From Phoma sp. XZ068 (taxonomy: Eukaryota; Ascomycota; Dothideomycetes; Pleosporales; Didymellaceae), in the NCBI GenBank assembly GCA_004835665.1, contig RBKR01000004.1:62001-126000 (forward strand): a stretch of DNA of 64,000 nucleotides, in the 5' to 3' direction. The notes beneath the pieces are model-generated. The model was not told the DNA's origin, searched no databases, and saw only the letters and a program-made list of their open reading frames with translations. Shown piece after piece: positions 32,214 to 42,621 of this stretch. Every line of letters starts with the position of its first letter. The stretch's first letter is position 1. A program made the translations under genes and the position numbers.

Positions 32214-33752
32214 CTAAACGGACACACATTCCGCTGATGACTCCTTCGTGTCTACAGAATACTCCTTTGCGGCGGCATCGGCATGAATGCTCTCCGGGAA
32301 GACATGTGTCCTCCACTTCCTCGCTGGGATGCCTTGCTGGAAGAACATGTTGATCTCAAGAGCGGTTCTGCCGGTAGTCTCGCCAACACAGAAATAGCAC
32401 CATAGGAGCGACGTAACCGTCGTTCCAGCATAAAGGAAACAGACCATGGGTCCCAGTCCTGCAGTGTAGTAGAGATACGGGGCAGTGAAGGACACCAGCC
32501 AGGTCGAGAAGTAGAAGATCACGATGGAAAACGACATGATCTTGCTCTGATTCATGCCCACGGCCATCTCACGGCAAACGGTGTAGGCAAGGGGGCCTAG
32601 GCCGACGTTGAATGCTACGATTATAACGAATGAGAAGACAACAATAACGTATTGGTCAGTTGTGGAGAGCGTCTTGTGAGTACCAATACCTCCAATGACA
32701 AGGAAGGCGACGAACATCATTCCAGTGGTGACCAAGAGATTGGTTCGGCGGCGGATCTTGTTGCCAGTAAGGACTGCGAAGGCTACAGCGAAGATCTGAA
32801 GAACGTTGGTTGCGAGTTGGATCATAAACGGCTCCTTGATGCCAATGGCCTGAGCAAAAACGACGCCGTACACGTAAAAGAAGAGAATACCACAGATCTG
32901 CTGAGAGTACATGGCTCCAGCAGACCAGAGAATCTTCTTCCTCTCGACTGGGTCCGAGAACATGGCTTTGTAGGTCGACTTCTCCGCGTGATGAATCTCA
33001 TTGTCCCTTGTCTCCTCGAGAGTAGCAAGGTCTTCGGCTGGGTCGTATGTTGGGTTGCCTTTGTTGATCCTCCGGAGCGCGTCCTCAGCCTCGTTCCTTC
33101 TGCCCTTAAAGATGTACCAAACTGGTGATTCCGGGATGAAGGGAAGACCAGCAAACATCATGAGGGGAATGATAATCAAACCGCCCATGGGAATCTTGTA
33201 CGACAGGCTAGACTTGATTTCGGCAGTTCCCTGGCTGATTCCGGCGGCGATAAGCTGAGCGCATGATTGAAGGAATTGAAACATCATGAGCGCAGGTCCA
33301 CGGATCTCAAGTGGTGCAACTTCTCCGATGTACAGCAACGAAGTTACTGTAAACTGGCCGACACCCAAGCCCACGAAAATACGACCAGCGACGAGTACGC
33401 CTTCGTAATGGGTGTCGGCAACATGAGCAATACCACCGAGGAGAATGCAAATGGCTGCGCAAAGGAAGACGGCTTTACGTCCCCACGTATCGTTGATAGG
33501 AGCGGATATCAAGGCTCCGAGAAGATCGCCAATATAGATCGAGGAGGCGGTGAGAGACGTGAAGCTGACCTCGAGGGCTTTCTTGCCGTGCTCATCAAAG
33601 CGGGTGCCGTATTCGTCCTTGAAAGGTTGCATTGCGAGAACGCCATTGTAGTAGGTATTGTCGTACCCGTAGGCAAGGGCGCCAATAGCAGAAACGGAGC
33701 AAAAGAATATTGCCCACTTGTGGGTCTTGAAGTCAACATTCATGTCGAGCAT
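32214..33752 (-). CDS. MFS transporter, sugar-porter family
   Basis: Intronless, 512 residues. Twelve hydrophobic segments surround sugar-porter hallmarks: GYDNTYYNGVL in helix 1, AGRIFVGLGVGQFTV, the PESPVWYIFKGRRNEAEDAL signature before the central loop, and GETTGRTALEINMFFQQG (PETKGR-like) with PARKW near the C terminus. This proton-coupled family includes hexose, maltose, quinate and lactose permeases, and the substrate cannot be set by eye. Given the benzoate-type neighbours an aromatic or quinate-like substrate is possible but unproven. A second in-frame ATG three codons in is an alternative start. Confidence 0.9.
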   Translation of the reverse strand: MLDMNVDFKTHKWAIFFCSVSAIGALAYGYDNTYYNGVLAMQPFKDEYGTRFDEHGKKALEVSFTSLTASSIYIGDLLGALISAPINDTWGRKAVFLCAAICILLGGIAHVADTHYEGVLVAGRIFVGLGVGQFTVTSLLYIGEVAPLEIRGPALMMFQFLQSCAQLIAAGISQGTAEIKSSLSYKIPMGGLIIIPLMMFAGLPFIPESPVWYIFKGRRNEAEDALRRINKGNPTYDPAEDLATLEETRDNEIHHAEKSTYKAMFSDPVERKKILWSAGAMYSQQICGILFFYVYGVVFAQAIGIKEPFMIQLATNVLQIFAVAFAVLTGNKIRRRTNLLVTTGMMFVAFLVIGGIGTHKTLSTTDQYVIVVFSFVIIVAFNVGLGPLAYTVCREMAVGMNQSKIMSFSIVIFYFSTWLVSFTAPYLYYTAGLGPMVCFLYAGTTVTSLLWCYFCVGETTGRTALEINMFFQQGIPARKWRTHVFPESIHADAAAKEYSVDTKESSAECVSV

Positions 33753-33940
33753 TTCGAAGGTTCAATAAGTAGATAAAGACGACAGATTGAGAGATTGAGA
33801 TGGATAGAGGATGAGAGGATAAGAGGATGATGAGTGGGCTGCAGATGATAGAAGATTTCTTGACTGAGAAATTGCACTTATTTGTATAGTTACCGGGACT
33901 CTGGGCCATCTCTGGGTTTCCGTACGCACTAAGACTATAC

Positions 33941-33951
33941 AGGAAATTCCT
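33941..33951. promoter_or_regulatory. AGGAAATTCCT palindrome in MFS upstream region
   Basis: Near-palindrome about 190 bp upstream of the MFS ATG. It shares the GGAA...TTCC core with the CGGAATTTCCG site of the CYP53-like promoter but lacks the outer CGG/CCG bases. Confidence 0.3.
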
Positions 33952-34105
33952 ATAGACTGTCTATGGTACCCAGCTGGGGTTGAATGCGGGGTGCGGGGAG
34001 AGCAAACTTCGCGGAGCCCAGAGCCTCACATTACGGAGTCCAGAGCCTCGGGTGCAGGTACAAGGCGGCATCATTAGACTGCCGCACAATGGACCCCGGC
34101 AAAAG

Positions 34106-34116
34106 AGGAATTTCCG
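34106..34116. promoter_or_regulatory. AGGAATTTCCG element in MFS upstream region
   Basis: Ten of eleven bases match the CGGAATTTCCG palindrome at 26426-26436. It lies about 355 bp upstream of the MFS start, inside a wider GAGG...CCTC inverted arrangement. Confidence 0.35.
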
Positions 34117-34780
34117 CCTCTCCATGCCGTTTCTCAGCCGAGAATTTTGACACTTGTGGATGTTCCGGACTTAGAGGCGCTTCGGAACCCTACGCGATTG
34201 TCCCTTGGCGAGATAGATTAAGTAGTCCCGCTTCCCATTATGGTAACTCCGCCACAGCCTAGGCAAGCCTCTAAGCTAAATTAGGATATTCCGTTTCTAT
34301 TTCACACGCAGCTATCTAAGATAGACATACGTAAGATCCCAGTACAAACCTCAACCTAGGGTAGCATTCGCCTTAAAGAGCACTGATGGCCTAATGTCCG
34401 TGGTCTTGCAACCGATAAAGCCGTTCCTATCGTGTGCGTATCACGATCGCAGCACTATCTGCGCCAGTTATTTTAGTTCAGTCTGGGATTATGGAGGTAG
34501 TCTTTAAAGTTATGGGTTCGTAACTACCGGCTTGATCTTATATATGGTATAGTAACTCAAGGTCGTATAGTCCAACACTCAGCTTCTACTTACAACTCCT
34601 CTAGGTTAACGACCTCTTTAAGGTGTTAGGGTTGCTCTCAGACACTGCTGGTTAAAGTTGGCAGGTGAATGGCTAAACACTACGTAAATTGCAAGTGTCT
34701 ACGCGCTTTGCCAAATCGAGTAGCGATACGTTCCACGCAACTTATGCTTCTTTGTGTGGAACACTCGTGCATTTGAACAC

Positions 34781-35440
34781 CTATGCCAAAAGTGAGTCCC
34801 ACTGTTTCCAAACTGTCCCAGAAACTTTCAACCAAGGCTGAAGGTCTAGGTTATCGAAGACGTTACCCACACGGTGCGATGCCGTTTGGCCGGGTTCATC
34901 GATCTCACTACCGTTACTAAGCCAACCCGAACAAAGTCCTGACGCCGAAGATATTTCCATTTGGTTCGGCGGGTACGATAATTGAGATGTCATTGAATTG
35001 GACGAACTTGGGCTGCCAATTTAATCGACCATGTTTCAATTGTTTTTCTAGAAGTCATAAGAAAATGAAAACACTCGGCCTCATGCTATAGAAGAGAGAC
35101 TTACAGCAGATAACGTAGTAGCGGCGCAGCCTTCTCGCAAATAGGATTTGCTTCGACTAGGGTTTGGAACCTGCTGGCAGAGTCTTGTATCAAAGAAAAG
35201 AGATCACCGTGACTCTCATCCCAGAAGTTACTGGCTAGCATGGCGATGAGTGACACTGTAGCATGAAAGGCGTGGAAGCTGCACACACCACGAAGATACC
35301 ACCCAAAGGGCGAAAAGTCGACGCGGGTGTGAAACAAGATCTGTATCCGAAGGAGTTCTTTAGCGCTTTCTATGCATCGTGACGCCGACCGACGAAATTA
35401 TGGGGAATCTGGCGGCACGAAGAAACAAACCTTGGGAAAT
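34781..35440 (-). pseudogene. C-terminal remnant of a fungal transcription factor
   Basis: The minus-strand frame through 35101-35337 reads as the end of a Zn2Cys6-type regulator: CIESAKELLRIQILFHTR, FGWYLRGVCSFHAFHATVSL and FSLIQDSASRF. A GTAAGT donor near 35101 and a GGCAG acceptor near 35018 join it to a last exon ending LDLQPWLKVSGTVWKQWDS and a stop at 34781. Upstream (35370-35666) the frame changes, similarity fades, and no zinc cluster or start is found before 36 kb. A 5'-truncated gene with a surviving 3' intron is the simplest reading. Confidence 0.6.
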
Positions 35441-36027
35441 GGATGCCTCTGGTTGATGGAGGTCTGAATAGAAACTCTGGTCTGGACTTATGCTCATTAA
35501 AAAATAGTTGTTTGAACCACATAACTATACACTTATCACATAGGCCATGACAAGCTAGCATTCGGTCTAAAGGCTCTTTTTTCGGAAGGCCATCGCCGCT
35601 CTGCATATTTTCAGTTGTGCAATTCGGGGCCCCGCTGCAATGAAGCCATTCCAATACGGACTGCATGGGATCTTGCGCGCGATGCCCATCGAGCAGCTAC
35701 TTGAAATCTACCCAGGGATAACTTAGACAAGTGTGCTCCGCAATCTCCGTGGCACATGATTTTCGAAGCCTCGCCTTACCCTCCTCATCACCGCTATGTC
35801 CGCGAGCTTCGTCACATTTGGAACAGCGGGTATCTAGCGCCCCCAGAAACAACGCTGATGGTAAAGATAACGTGACGGGCGCTAGGATGCTAGGATGCGT
35901 CAAGTCCGACTATAATTTTATTTATCGGAGCGCTGTGGCAGCCAAAATACACCACACCACTCACACCTTCGTTCCTCAAACCTAAATCACCAAACATCGT
36001 TATCAAAGGTTTTCACATCTCTTCGTT
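35441..36027. other. Intergenic, upstream of the FAH-like pseudogene
   Basis: It includes a short direct repeat (GCTAGGATGCTAGGATGCG) at about 35880-35898 and the former promoter of the FAH-like gene. The minus-strand open frame at 35370-35666 has no recognisable domain. Confidence 0.35.
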
Positions 36028-37050
36028 ATGGCTTCGATAGCAAATGGGACTATCCCGCTCAATAACTACATCTCCTATCAAGATGTTCAGACTGGCCGGA
36101 GCCACGTAGGACACTTGGACTTACATGAGAACACCAGTCAACCGTTGGCCTTCATATCTGGGACGCTTCTAGATAATCTTTATCAAGTCATCGAAGCTGG
36201 CGAGCTCAACATTGTCAAGGCCGGAGAACCGCTACCCGCCTTATCGGCCAGGATTCTCCCTCCCTTCACCGGCCAAGACATTCTCTGCGTAGGCAAGAAC
36301 TATGCTGATCACGTCAAGAAGTTTAACAGTTCTGGTTTTGATAGCTCGGACAAAGTTGACACTCCTTCCCAAACCGGAATCTTCACCAAGCGTTTCACAT
36401 CGATTATTGCAGATAAAGAGGAGATATTTCCACACCCAGGATTTACAGAGACGATTGATTATGAGGGGAGATTGGTGTTGTCATTGGTAAGGCAGGTTTC
36501 CGATTTTGGAGGCGGATGCCATGAGCCATGGGTGGGGATTCACGACCGTGAACGACATAATAGCGCGTGAGCGTCAGAGAGATCACAAGCAGTTTTATAT
36601 TGGCAAGTCGCCAGACACTTTCTGCCCGATGGTATATTGAACCGCAGTAGTGCAGCCAGGCAGCACTAGTTGTGGAATAGGGTCCTATAGCTGTACCGGC
36701 GCCAAACCTTGACAGCATCCTGCGGACCCACACACACGTAAACGGCGAGCTCCGACAGAGCGCGACAACAGAGGATCTCATATTTTCGATTTCATTCCTG
36801 ATCAAAACCATGTCAGAAGGGCAGATGCTGATGCCAGGCGATGTTCTTGCCACAGGAACTGTAAGTTCAATAACGCCAGAATGTGTTGCTGAAACGGATC
36901 GCTGACACCTGGGAAGCCCGACGATGTTGGTATTGGAAAGAAACCACCTGTATATCTTCGTTCTGGAGGCACTGTCGCCGTTTCAGTGATCGGTCTAGGT
37001 ACATTGACAAATCGCATTGTAGATCTAAAATCCACCAACCCCATCGTGAT
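36028..37050 (+). pseudogene. Fumarylacetoacetate hydrolase-family gene, frameshifted
   Basis: The N-terminal 130 residues read well and include LPPFTGQDILCVGKNYADHV, where FAH-family proteins coordinate the metal region. Two one-base frame changes follow, in the G run near 36465 and around 36503, so the natural frame ends at 36570. Beyond this the family sequence continues in other frames: TVNDIIARERQRDHKQFYIG, a clean intron with GTATAT donor and AATAG acceptor (about 36631-36680), and SEGQMLMPGDVLATGT. A second intron (GTAAGT...AAG) leads to GIGKKPPVYLRSGGTVAVS. Intron signals are intact while the frame is not. The family splits C-C bonds in acylpyruvates and related catabolites. Confidence 0.8.
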
Positions 37051-37063
37051 CCAGGTTGCGAAA

Positions 37064-37905
37064 ATGTCTCACCTACAGGCAAGCAATCTATCAAAGTGCA
37101 GCAACTCCAAGTCGTTGATGCAGATCAGCAATAAGCTGCTCTATTATAAGAGCTTAGGCAAGATGTCGGGACCGCCGATTTTCTTCGTGCATGGACTTAG
37201 AGGTAGTACAGAGTATTTCGCACCTCGTATCCAATCTCTGGGCATTGAAAAGTCACATGCTTTACACTTCCTGGACCTCGAGGGTCACGGCTTGTCACCA
37301 ACATCGTCCCTCAGCAAACTAAGCGTCGAATCCTTCACGACGGACCTGAATGGGGTTTTCGAGATACAGACATCACATCCAGCGCCACTCTTGTGGCGCA
37401 CTCGATGGGATGCCTCGTCGCGGTACAGTTCGCACTGACGTATCCTGACAAGGTTTCAAAGCTCATTCTGATCGGCCCTCCACCCTCACCGCTTCCCGAA
37501 GGCGGCAGTGTTGCTACGTATGCCCGTGCGGAGGCGGTGCGCACGAAAGGCATTACATCCGTTGTAGACGCTATTGTCGCTGCGGGCACGTCAGAGAAGA
37601 CCAAAACTTCGAACCAGCTCGCGATAGTAGCAGTACACATGTCGCTGCTCGGCCAGGATCCAGAGGGCTATGCAAAAGCTTGTGCAGCTCTAGCGGCTGC
37701 AAAAGGTCGTGACTTTGCTGCGATGCAAGCCAAGACTCTGTTTGTTACTGGAAATGAGGACAAGGTTTCTCCACCGCAATTGTGTGGGGAATATGTGAAA
37801 AATCTGAAAGGAAAAGCGACTTTGCAGGTGCTGGACAGTGTGGGTCACTGGCTTGTATTTGAGGACCTAGATGGCGTCGTGAACGCTGTTAGAAGTTTTC
37901 TTTGA
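37064..37905 (+). pseudogene. Alpha/beta-hydrolase (enol-lactonase-like), frameshifted
   Basis: It follows the FAH-like sequence with no intervening stop. Recognisable blocks are GPPIFFVHGLRGSTEYF (oxyanion region), HFLDLEGHGLSPTSSLSKLS, the nucleophile elbow VAHSMG (37393 onward) and GHWLVFEDLDG, the probable catalytic His region, before a stop at 37905. The frame changes at least three times: around 37092-37097, around 37127-37130, and around 37365. The last 170 residues are in one frame but lack an ATG. The family includes 3-oxoadipate enol-lactonases. Because it runs straight on from the FAH block, a former fusion or an unresolved intron is possible. Confidence 0.75.
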
Positions 37906-40663
37906 TGATAGACATAGCACGTAAAGTTTTTGATCGAAGCAATATACATAATGGCCATATTGCGTAAAACTTGGCCTGTCACATCAGGCAGAAGGATAAG
38001 ATGACATATAGGTGCGGTGTCACGACACTGAAACCTATGCAGAATGATACTTGATCAGCCACATATTTGTAGCTTAGAGGAGGTAGAGATCCAAGATTGG
38101 GAGTTGGGGGGTCTTCTCTGCAACGACTCCGATGGTGGATACATACCTACGTACGTCATATAGATAGGGGCTTATAAACGAGAGGAGTTCTAACGTGGAT
38201 TTTGAGCAAATTTCACTTAGGCGCCAATAAAAGTCCCCAATCGTTATGTTACTAATCGTAACGTTATTATCTGGATATGCGTTGAGCTAGGTTGACGAAA
38301 CAATGTAACACATACACACTCGATTAATAGTCCTTAGATTCAAAAGCACCCACTAGCGGCACATTATATTCTCTCTGTAGTCGTACTCCACGCTGGGATG
38401 GCGGCTTTCAAATGGTGTATCATTCTGTTGTCCTCAGCATGGACTGGTGGTCTTCGCTCGAAGAGACACTGTACTGATAAAATACATCAACCTAACTATT
38501 AGGTCAGCAACAACACGCTGATTTGCTCTTTACGCGCATGGCTATGATGCGCACCCGCTTTACAGCTAGAAGGGTATATGGCAGTCGTTATTCGAGGATC
38601 TTTCACGGGCTTGAACCGAGAATCGCGCGCTGGTGCACAATGACGATGCCGTACCTCCCTGTCGACCAGATCAGGTACTGTGGCTCCACATTAGACCACT
38701 GTTTCTAGATGTTGAGCAATATCTTACCGGATCCCACGACTCATGTTCAAGCCGCAAATTAGTGTCCTCCCCAGGAACCAATGAAGGTTAGCTGTCTCCT
38801 TTCCATGCGCTTCTACCGCTTTGGTCTCTAGATCTAGCGCCTAAGTCCTAGGGCTGCTTAGTTCTCGCATCACGGTTTCGGCTCCCGGCTGCCGGCTCCC
38901 GGCTCCTGGTTTTCGGGCTCCACTATTGACGTGCATCACTTCGCTAGCAACATGAGGCGTCTAATCCTAATCTCGACCAAGTTCAGTAATCTAGTAGCAT
39001 GACTCAGTTCACCACGATTCGCCGCAACACCATTGCAGTGACGTATCCACCAGGTTTTCGGCAAAAACCTTACCGGTAGTAGCCTGTTGATCTACATCCT
39101 AACCGTTGTCAAATTAGGGGTTATAATTGCAAAGTTGCAGAGGAAAAACACCAGCATTACCATCAGATGGATCAGGCTGTATAGCTACGTCATCAACATT
39201 TTCGCTGGACAAGTACGAAAAGCACGATGGTCCGGATGGTGAAGCCGTGTCGAGGATACTGCAAATAATACATACCCGCAGGATTTGGTATTGGGTTCCT
39301 CGATGTCCACGTAATCTAACTGAACGCTGTGAATCTTTTGCATCTCATAACAAAATGCTGGTCCCGTCAGCGACTAAGATCGATACTTTGGGAGGAAGAT
39401 CTTCGCTGCAAGCTAGCCTTTGTCGCCGACTGGGCGTGGTGTGTCAACCGTGGAATATTTGCCGAGAACCAAATGAACTTCAGAGAAACAGTGGAACACT
39501 TCGCTCTGGGATACACTGTAAGTAGCTAGCTCGACGCTCCAGGAACAAAATTGTAGGGTAGGTGCTGTGAATTTCAAGCAAAATTGCCATGCCAAATTCC
39601 CCTACTACAATACTTCTTCCCATTTGCTATGCCATGCACGCCTTTAATGACCTTCACTATCAGTTCCTGGAACCTCAGGTCCATTTTCGTTGTTGCGATC
39701 GTCGAATTCGCTCCCGCTAGCGCCCGCCAGGGTGGACCGATTTGGGTAGCGGTGGGGCCCATGATCTGGGGCCAGCTTGATTAGGACAGTTTAGATCTGT
39801 AAAGTGGGCCCTCTTAGCGCGACAGATCTCGTTCGACGAGATCGCCCTCAGGGTGTCGAAAATCTACGCGAATTGCCAAAGCAGTGGGCAGGCTCGCCTC
39901 AGGTCGCTCTTGAAACGCATTGTTAATTTTTTGCAGCGAGTCCTCTCAATTGCATTCTCAGTTTGGCAGCGAGCCTTTGAAACACTGTCGCACCGAATTA
40001 TCCAGCAGTTATAGCAGTACCATATCGAAGGGGCCCTTTTCGCAAGGCTACTGCATACTGCCTTCAGTGCACGTACCGAGTGATCGACAGGAAAGTGTAA
40101 TTCTTGAGGCTCATGAAAGGAAGCTTGTTGTGGATGTACAGGTTTCAGTGCGTCATACATACGGGGCCAAGGAGTCGCGCTCTGGCCGCTATGTCTGCGC
40201 AGTGCCTGATGACAACAAGCTTGAGCCGGGAATGCTTTCTACTACTCCTCATTGCCCTTAGAGGACAGAAGATCTTGTCTAAACTACTCATTACAGTAAC
40301 TCAAAGGACAGAAGATTGACACATGCTCTGCGTTTGGCCAGGTAGTAGATCCACCAATAATTTCTGTGACAATCGCCAACATGCAGGCGGTCGTACAGTG
40401 GAGACAAAGGTGAGATCCCATTGAGATGATCATCATCATCAGCAGCAGCAGCCGGCTCCACATTGCTAGCAGAAGATCGACATTTCTGGGTTGCATGGCA
40501 TGCTACTACTATCTTCTCGCCCAGGACTTGATATATAAAAGACAGGAACGGATCTCTCTAGGACTTTTTTATCATATCTAACTCCTATACTACTACTTCC
40601 TTCTCTCAGAATCAATTGTCAGAGTCAATCATAAACCTCGCCTTTAATACATAATCCATCAAG
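37906..40663. other. Large gene-poor region (2.8 kb)
   Basis: No gene could be supported. The plus-strand open frame at 39329-39529 ends in a plausible splice donor (GTAAGTAGC), and an alternating hydrophobic frame follows at 39584-39784, but neither resembles a family I know. A CATCAT-CAGCAG microsatellite lies at about 40428-40452, and AGGACAGAAGAT is repeated at about 40262 and 40305. The right end is the promoter of the repeat-precursor gene. Confidence 0.35.
40532..40540 (+). promoter_or_regulatory. TATA box of the repeat-precursor gene
   Basis: TATATAAAA about 124 bp before the ATG at 40664, followed by a pyrimidine-rich leader. Confidence 0.5.
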
Positions 40664-41344
40664 ATGCACTTCTCAACGATACTGCTCTCCTCATTGGGCG
40701 CTCTGGCTGCTGCAGCTCCTACAGGTTCTGCTGTGAACGCCGATAAGCGTCAGCTCCTGAACGACCTCTCACCAGATGTTGTTGACCTCCTCAACCGCCT
40801 TGGTCTCTCTGGCCTTTCCCCTCCTGTTGGAGGTCTCGTTGACTCCCTGGGTACCGATCTCAAGAAGCGTCAACTTCTGAACGATCTTTCTCCCGATGTG
40901 GTTGACCTCCTCAACCGCCTCGGCCTCAGCGGCCTATCCCCGCCTGTCGGTGGCCTCGTCGACAGCCTTGGTACTGATCTGAAGAAGCGCCAGCTTCTGA
41001 ATGATCTGTCGCCGGATGTTGTTGATCTTCTCAACCGCCTCGGTCTTAGCGGGCTCTCCCCGCCTGTTGGAGGTCTCGTTGACTCCCTTGGCACCGATCT
41101 TAAGAAGCGTCAACTCTTGAACGACCTCTCACCAGACGTTGTTGATTTGCTTAACCGTCTCGGTCTCAGTGGACTCTCCCCTCCTGTCGGTGGCCTGGTT
41201 GATAGCCTAGGCACCGATCTCAAGAAGCGTCAACTCCTGACCGACCTCTCACCGGACGTTGTTGGTCTGCTTACTAGCCTTGGTCTTGGTGGTCTTGCCC
41301 CCCCTGTTGGCGAGATCCTCAACACAGCTAGCGAAGATGTATAG
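40664..41344 (+). CDS. Secreted Kex2-processed repeat protein (KEP)
   Basis: Intronless, 226 residues. An N-terminal signal peptide (MHFSTILLSSLGALAAAA, cleavage near residue 18) is followed by a short propeptide ending in DKR. Four units of exactly 40 residues then come, identical in protein sequence, each starting QLLNDLSPDVVDLL and ending in DLKKR. A fifth degenerate unit (QLLTDLSPDVVGLL...) lacks the dibasic end. Every unit is bounded by KR, the site cut by the Golgi protease Kex2, so the predicted products are four copies of a 37-38-residue Leu/Gly/Pro-rich peptide with N-terminal Gln that could form pyroglutamate. The layout matches fungal KEPs, which include repellents and dikaritin RiPP precursors. 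No ustY-type DUF3328 gene is present here. Function unknown. Confidence 0.88.
   Translation: MHFSTILLSSLGALAAAAPTGSAVNADKRQLLNDLSPDVVDLLNRLGLSGLSPPVGGLVDSLGTDLKKRQLLNDLSPDVVDLLNRLGLSGLSPPVGGLVDSLGTDLKKRQLLNDLSPDVVDLLNRLGLSGLSPPVGGLVDSLGTDLKKRQLLNDLSPDVVDLLNRLGLSGLSPPVGGLVDSLGTDLKKRQLLTDLSPDVVGLLTSLGLGGLAPPVGEILNTASEDV
40751..41341 (+). repeat. Five 120-bp tandem coding repeats in the KEP gene
   Basis: Units are 40751-40870, 40871-40990, 40991-41110, 41111-41230 and a shorter diverged unit 41231-41341. The first four encode the same 40 residues but differ at many third positions; units 1 and 2 differ at seven of the first 50 bases, all silent. Confidence 0.92.
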
Positions 41345-42621
41345 ATTACTGCAATCTACACGAAGGTATAGGAGAGCATGTATTATAGCACATGTTTGGA
41401 TATAAAAGTAGTGTAAGGGACAAGTAATAGTTTGAAGACATTATTAATGCAAAGTAATAGCGACGAATATGCCGCAATATACAAATGCTTGCTTCTTCTG
41501 TGAACGCTCTTCTGCACACTGACAGTTCTTGTCCTTATTGCAATATAGTCTGCCAAAAGTCAGCTCAGTCTTTCAATGATGTTATTTGCCAGCCTACTGT
41601 TTCAGGTTGCTCAGGTACGTAGGCCAAAAGTGTAGCTAATCGACGGTATCAGATGCCATTTCAGACCGACCTGCGAAAAAGCAAAGCTCGTACTTCTATT
41701 CTATGCAGTATATTATTAAATGGAAGGAACGCTCTATGAATGCTCATGTGCAGTGCTCCTCCTTTAGAGCATGCATGTAGCAAAGCAATCGCTGTCCTCA
41801 TCATGGCACATCAGATCCTCCCATGATATGTTGAGAAGATCTCACATGTCGTAGTTGAGCCTTCGGAAGAACTGTTGCACTGCCCTGACTTCGCGTGATT
41901 TTAGAACATACCTGACGAATAGCAGCCTTAGCTCACAGTTTCGACAAAAGTTTTAATAAGCAGCTGAATGCGTGGACGTAATAGCCATACCTGAGCCTGC
42001 CAGTTGAGACGCTGATCTGGAGCAGAGCGGTTCATTCGCTGCAACACGGCGCCTTTCTATATACAGCGCCTACAATGATGCCAGGTTTCCTCGTGCTTGT
42101 TCCCTGCAAAGTGGCGGGGCGCGAGGTCCACTGCAGGATTGTACCACCGAGTACAGCGAAAAGGTTGCGAAAACTTCTTGTAGATATGCGCCGCCGCTAA
42201 TTGAGCTTCAAGCAGCCGGGAAACGTGCGATGGCAAGTAGATGCAGGTGCCCTACGCAGATAGCCTTTTAAATGTTCAATAATAGAAATTTTGGCAGATT
42301 AAGTACTGGTGGGCAGTGAGCAGGGCTTCCGTGCTTCAAGTTGCAAACGCCTCAGGCTGCAAACGTGTACACAAACTCCAGGCACATTTGCAGCATTATG
42401 ACCGAGTACCGCGCTTCGGATAACATCAAGTGCCGTTCATTTATTGCTACATTACCCATTCAGAAGGGCGGTGCTGATGTGGTGCGCCGCCCTTGTCGGG
42501 CATTCGCGACACCCAACCAAATCGAGCAATTGGAAGTGGGGCAACAATCATACATGTATGGACCTCGAACTTCAAGGCGTCACTCCATCAGTTCCATCAG
42601 ACTATCAACGCTCATCTCCTC
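41345..42621. other. Intergenic, no feature recognised
   Basis: About 1.3 kb between the repeat precursor and the SDR gene. The SDR reading frame is open upstream to 42493, but conserved sequence begins only after the ATG at 42622. Confidence 0.4.

Larger units (their letters stand above)
33753..34780. other. MFS promoter and gene-poor DNA
   Basis: It contains a GA-rich run (about 33785-33840) close to the MFS start and two palindrome-like elements listed separately. From about 34260 to 34700 the DNA has many short TA-containing words and no coding signal, perhaps old repeat DNA. No gene seen. Confidence 0.4.

Noticed and set aside
39127..39784. Two consecutive open frames with a plausible splice donor between them
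   Set aside because: Neither piece resembles a known family and no start or acceptor is convincing. Kept only as a remark in the intergenic entry.
40664..41344. Calling the repeat precursor a dikaritin (ustiloxin-type) RiPP precursor
   Set aside because: No DUF3328/ustYa-like gene, tyrosinase or other tailoring gene was found in the window, and the units contain no Tyr. Only the broader KEP call is supported.
42493..42621. Upstream extension of the SDR reading frame
   Set aside because: No homology or organelle targeting character. The Rossmann motif starts just after ATG 42622.
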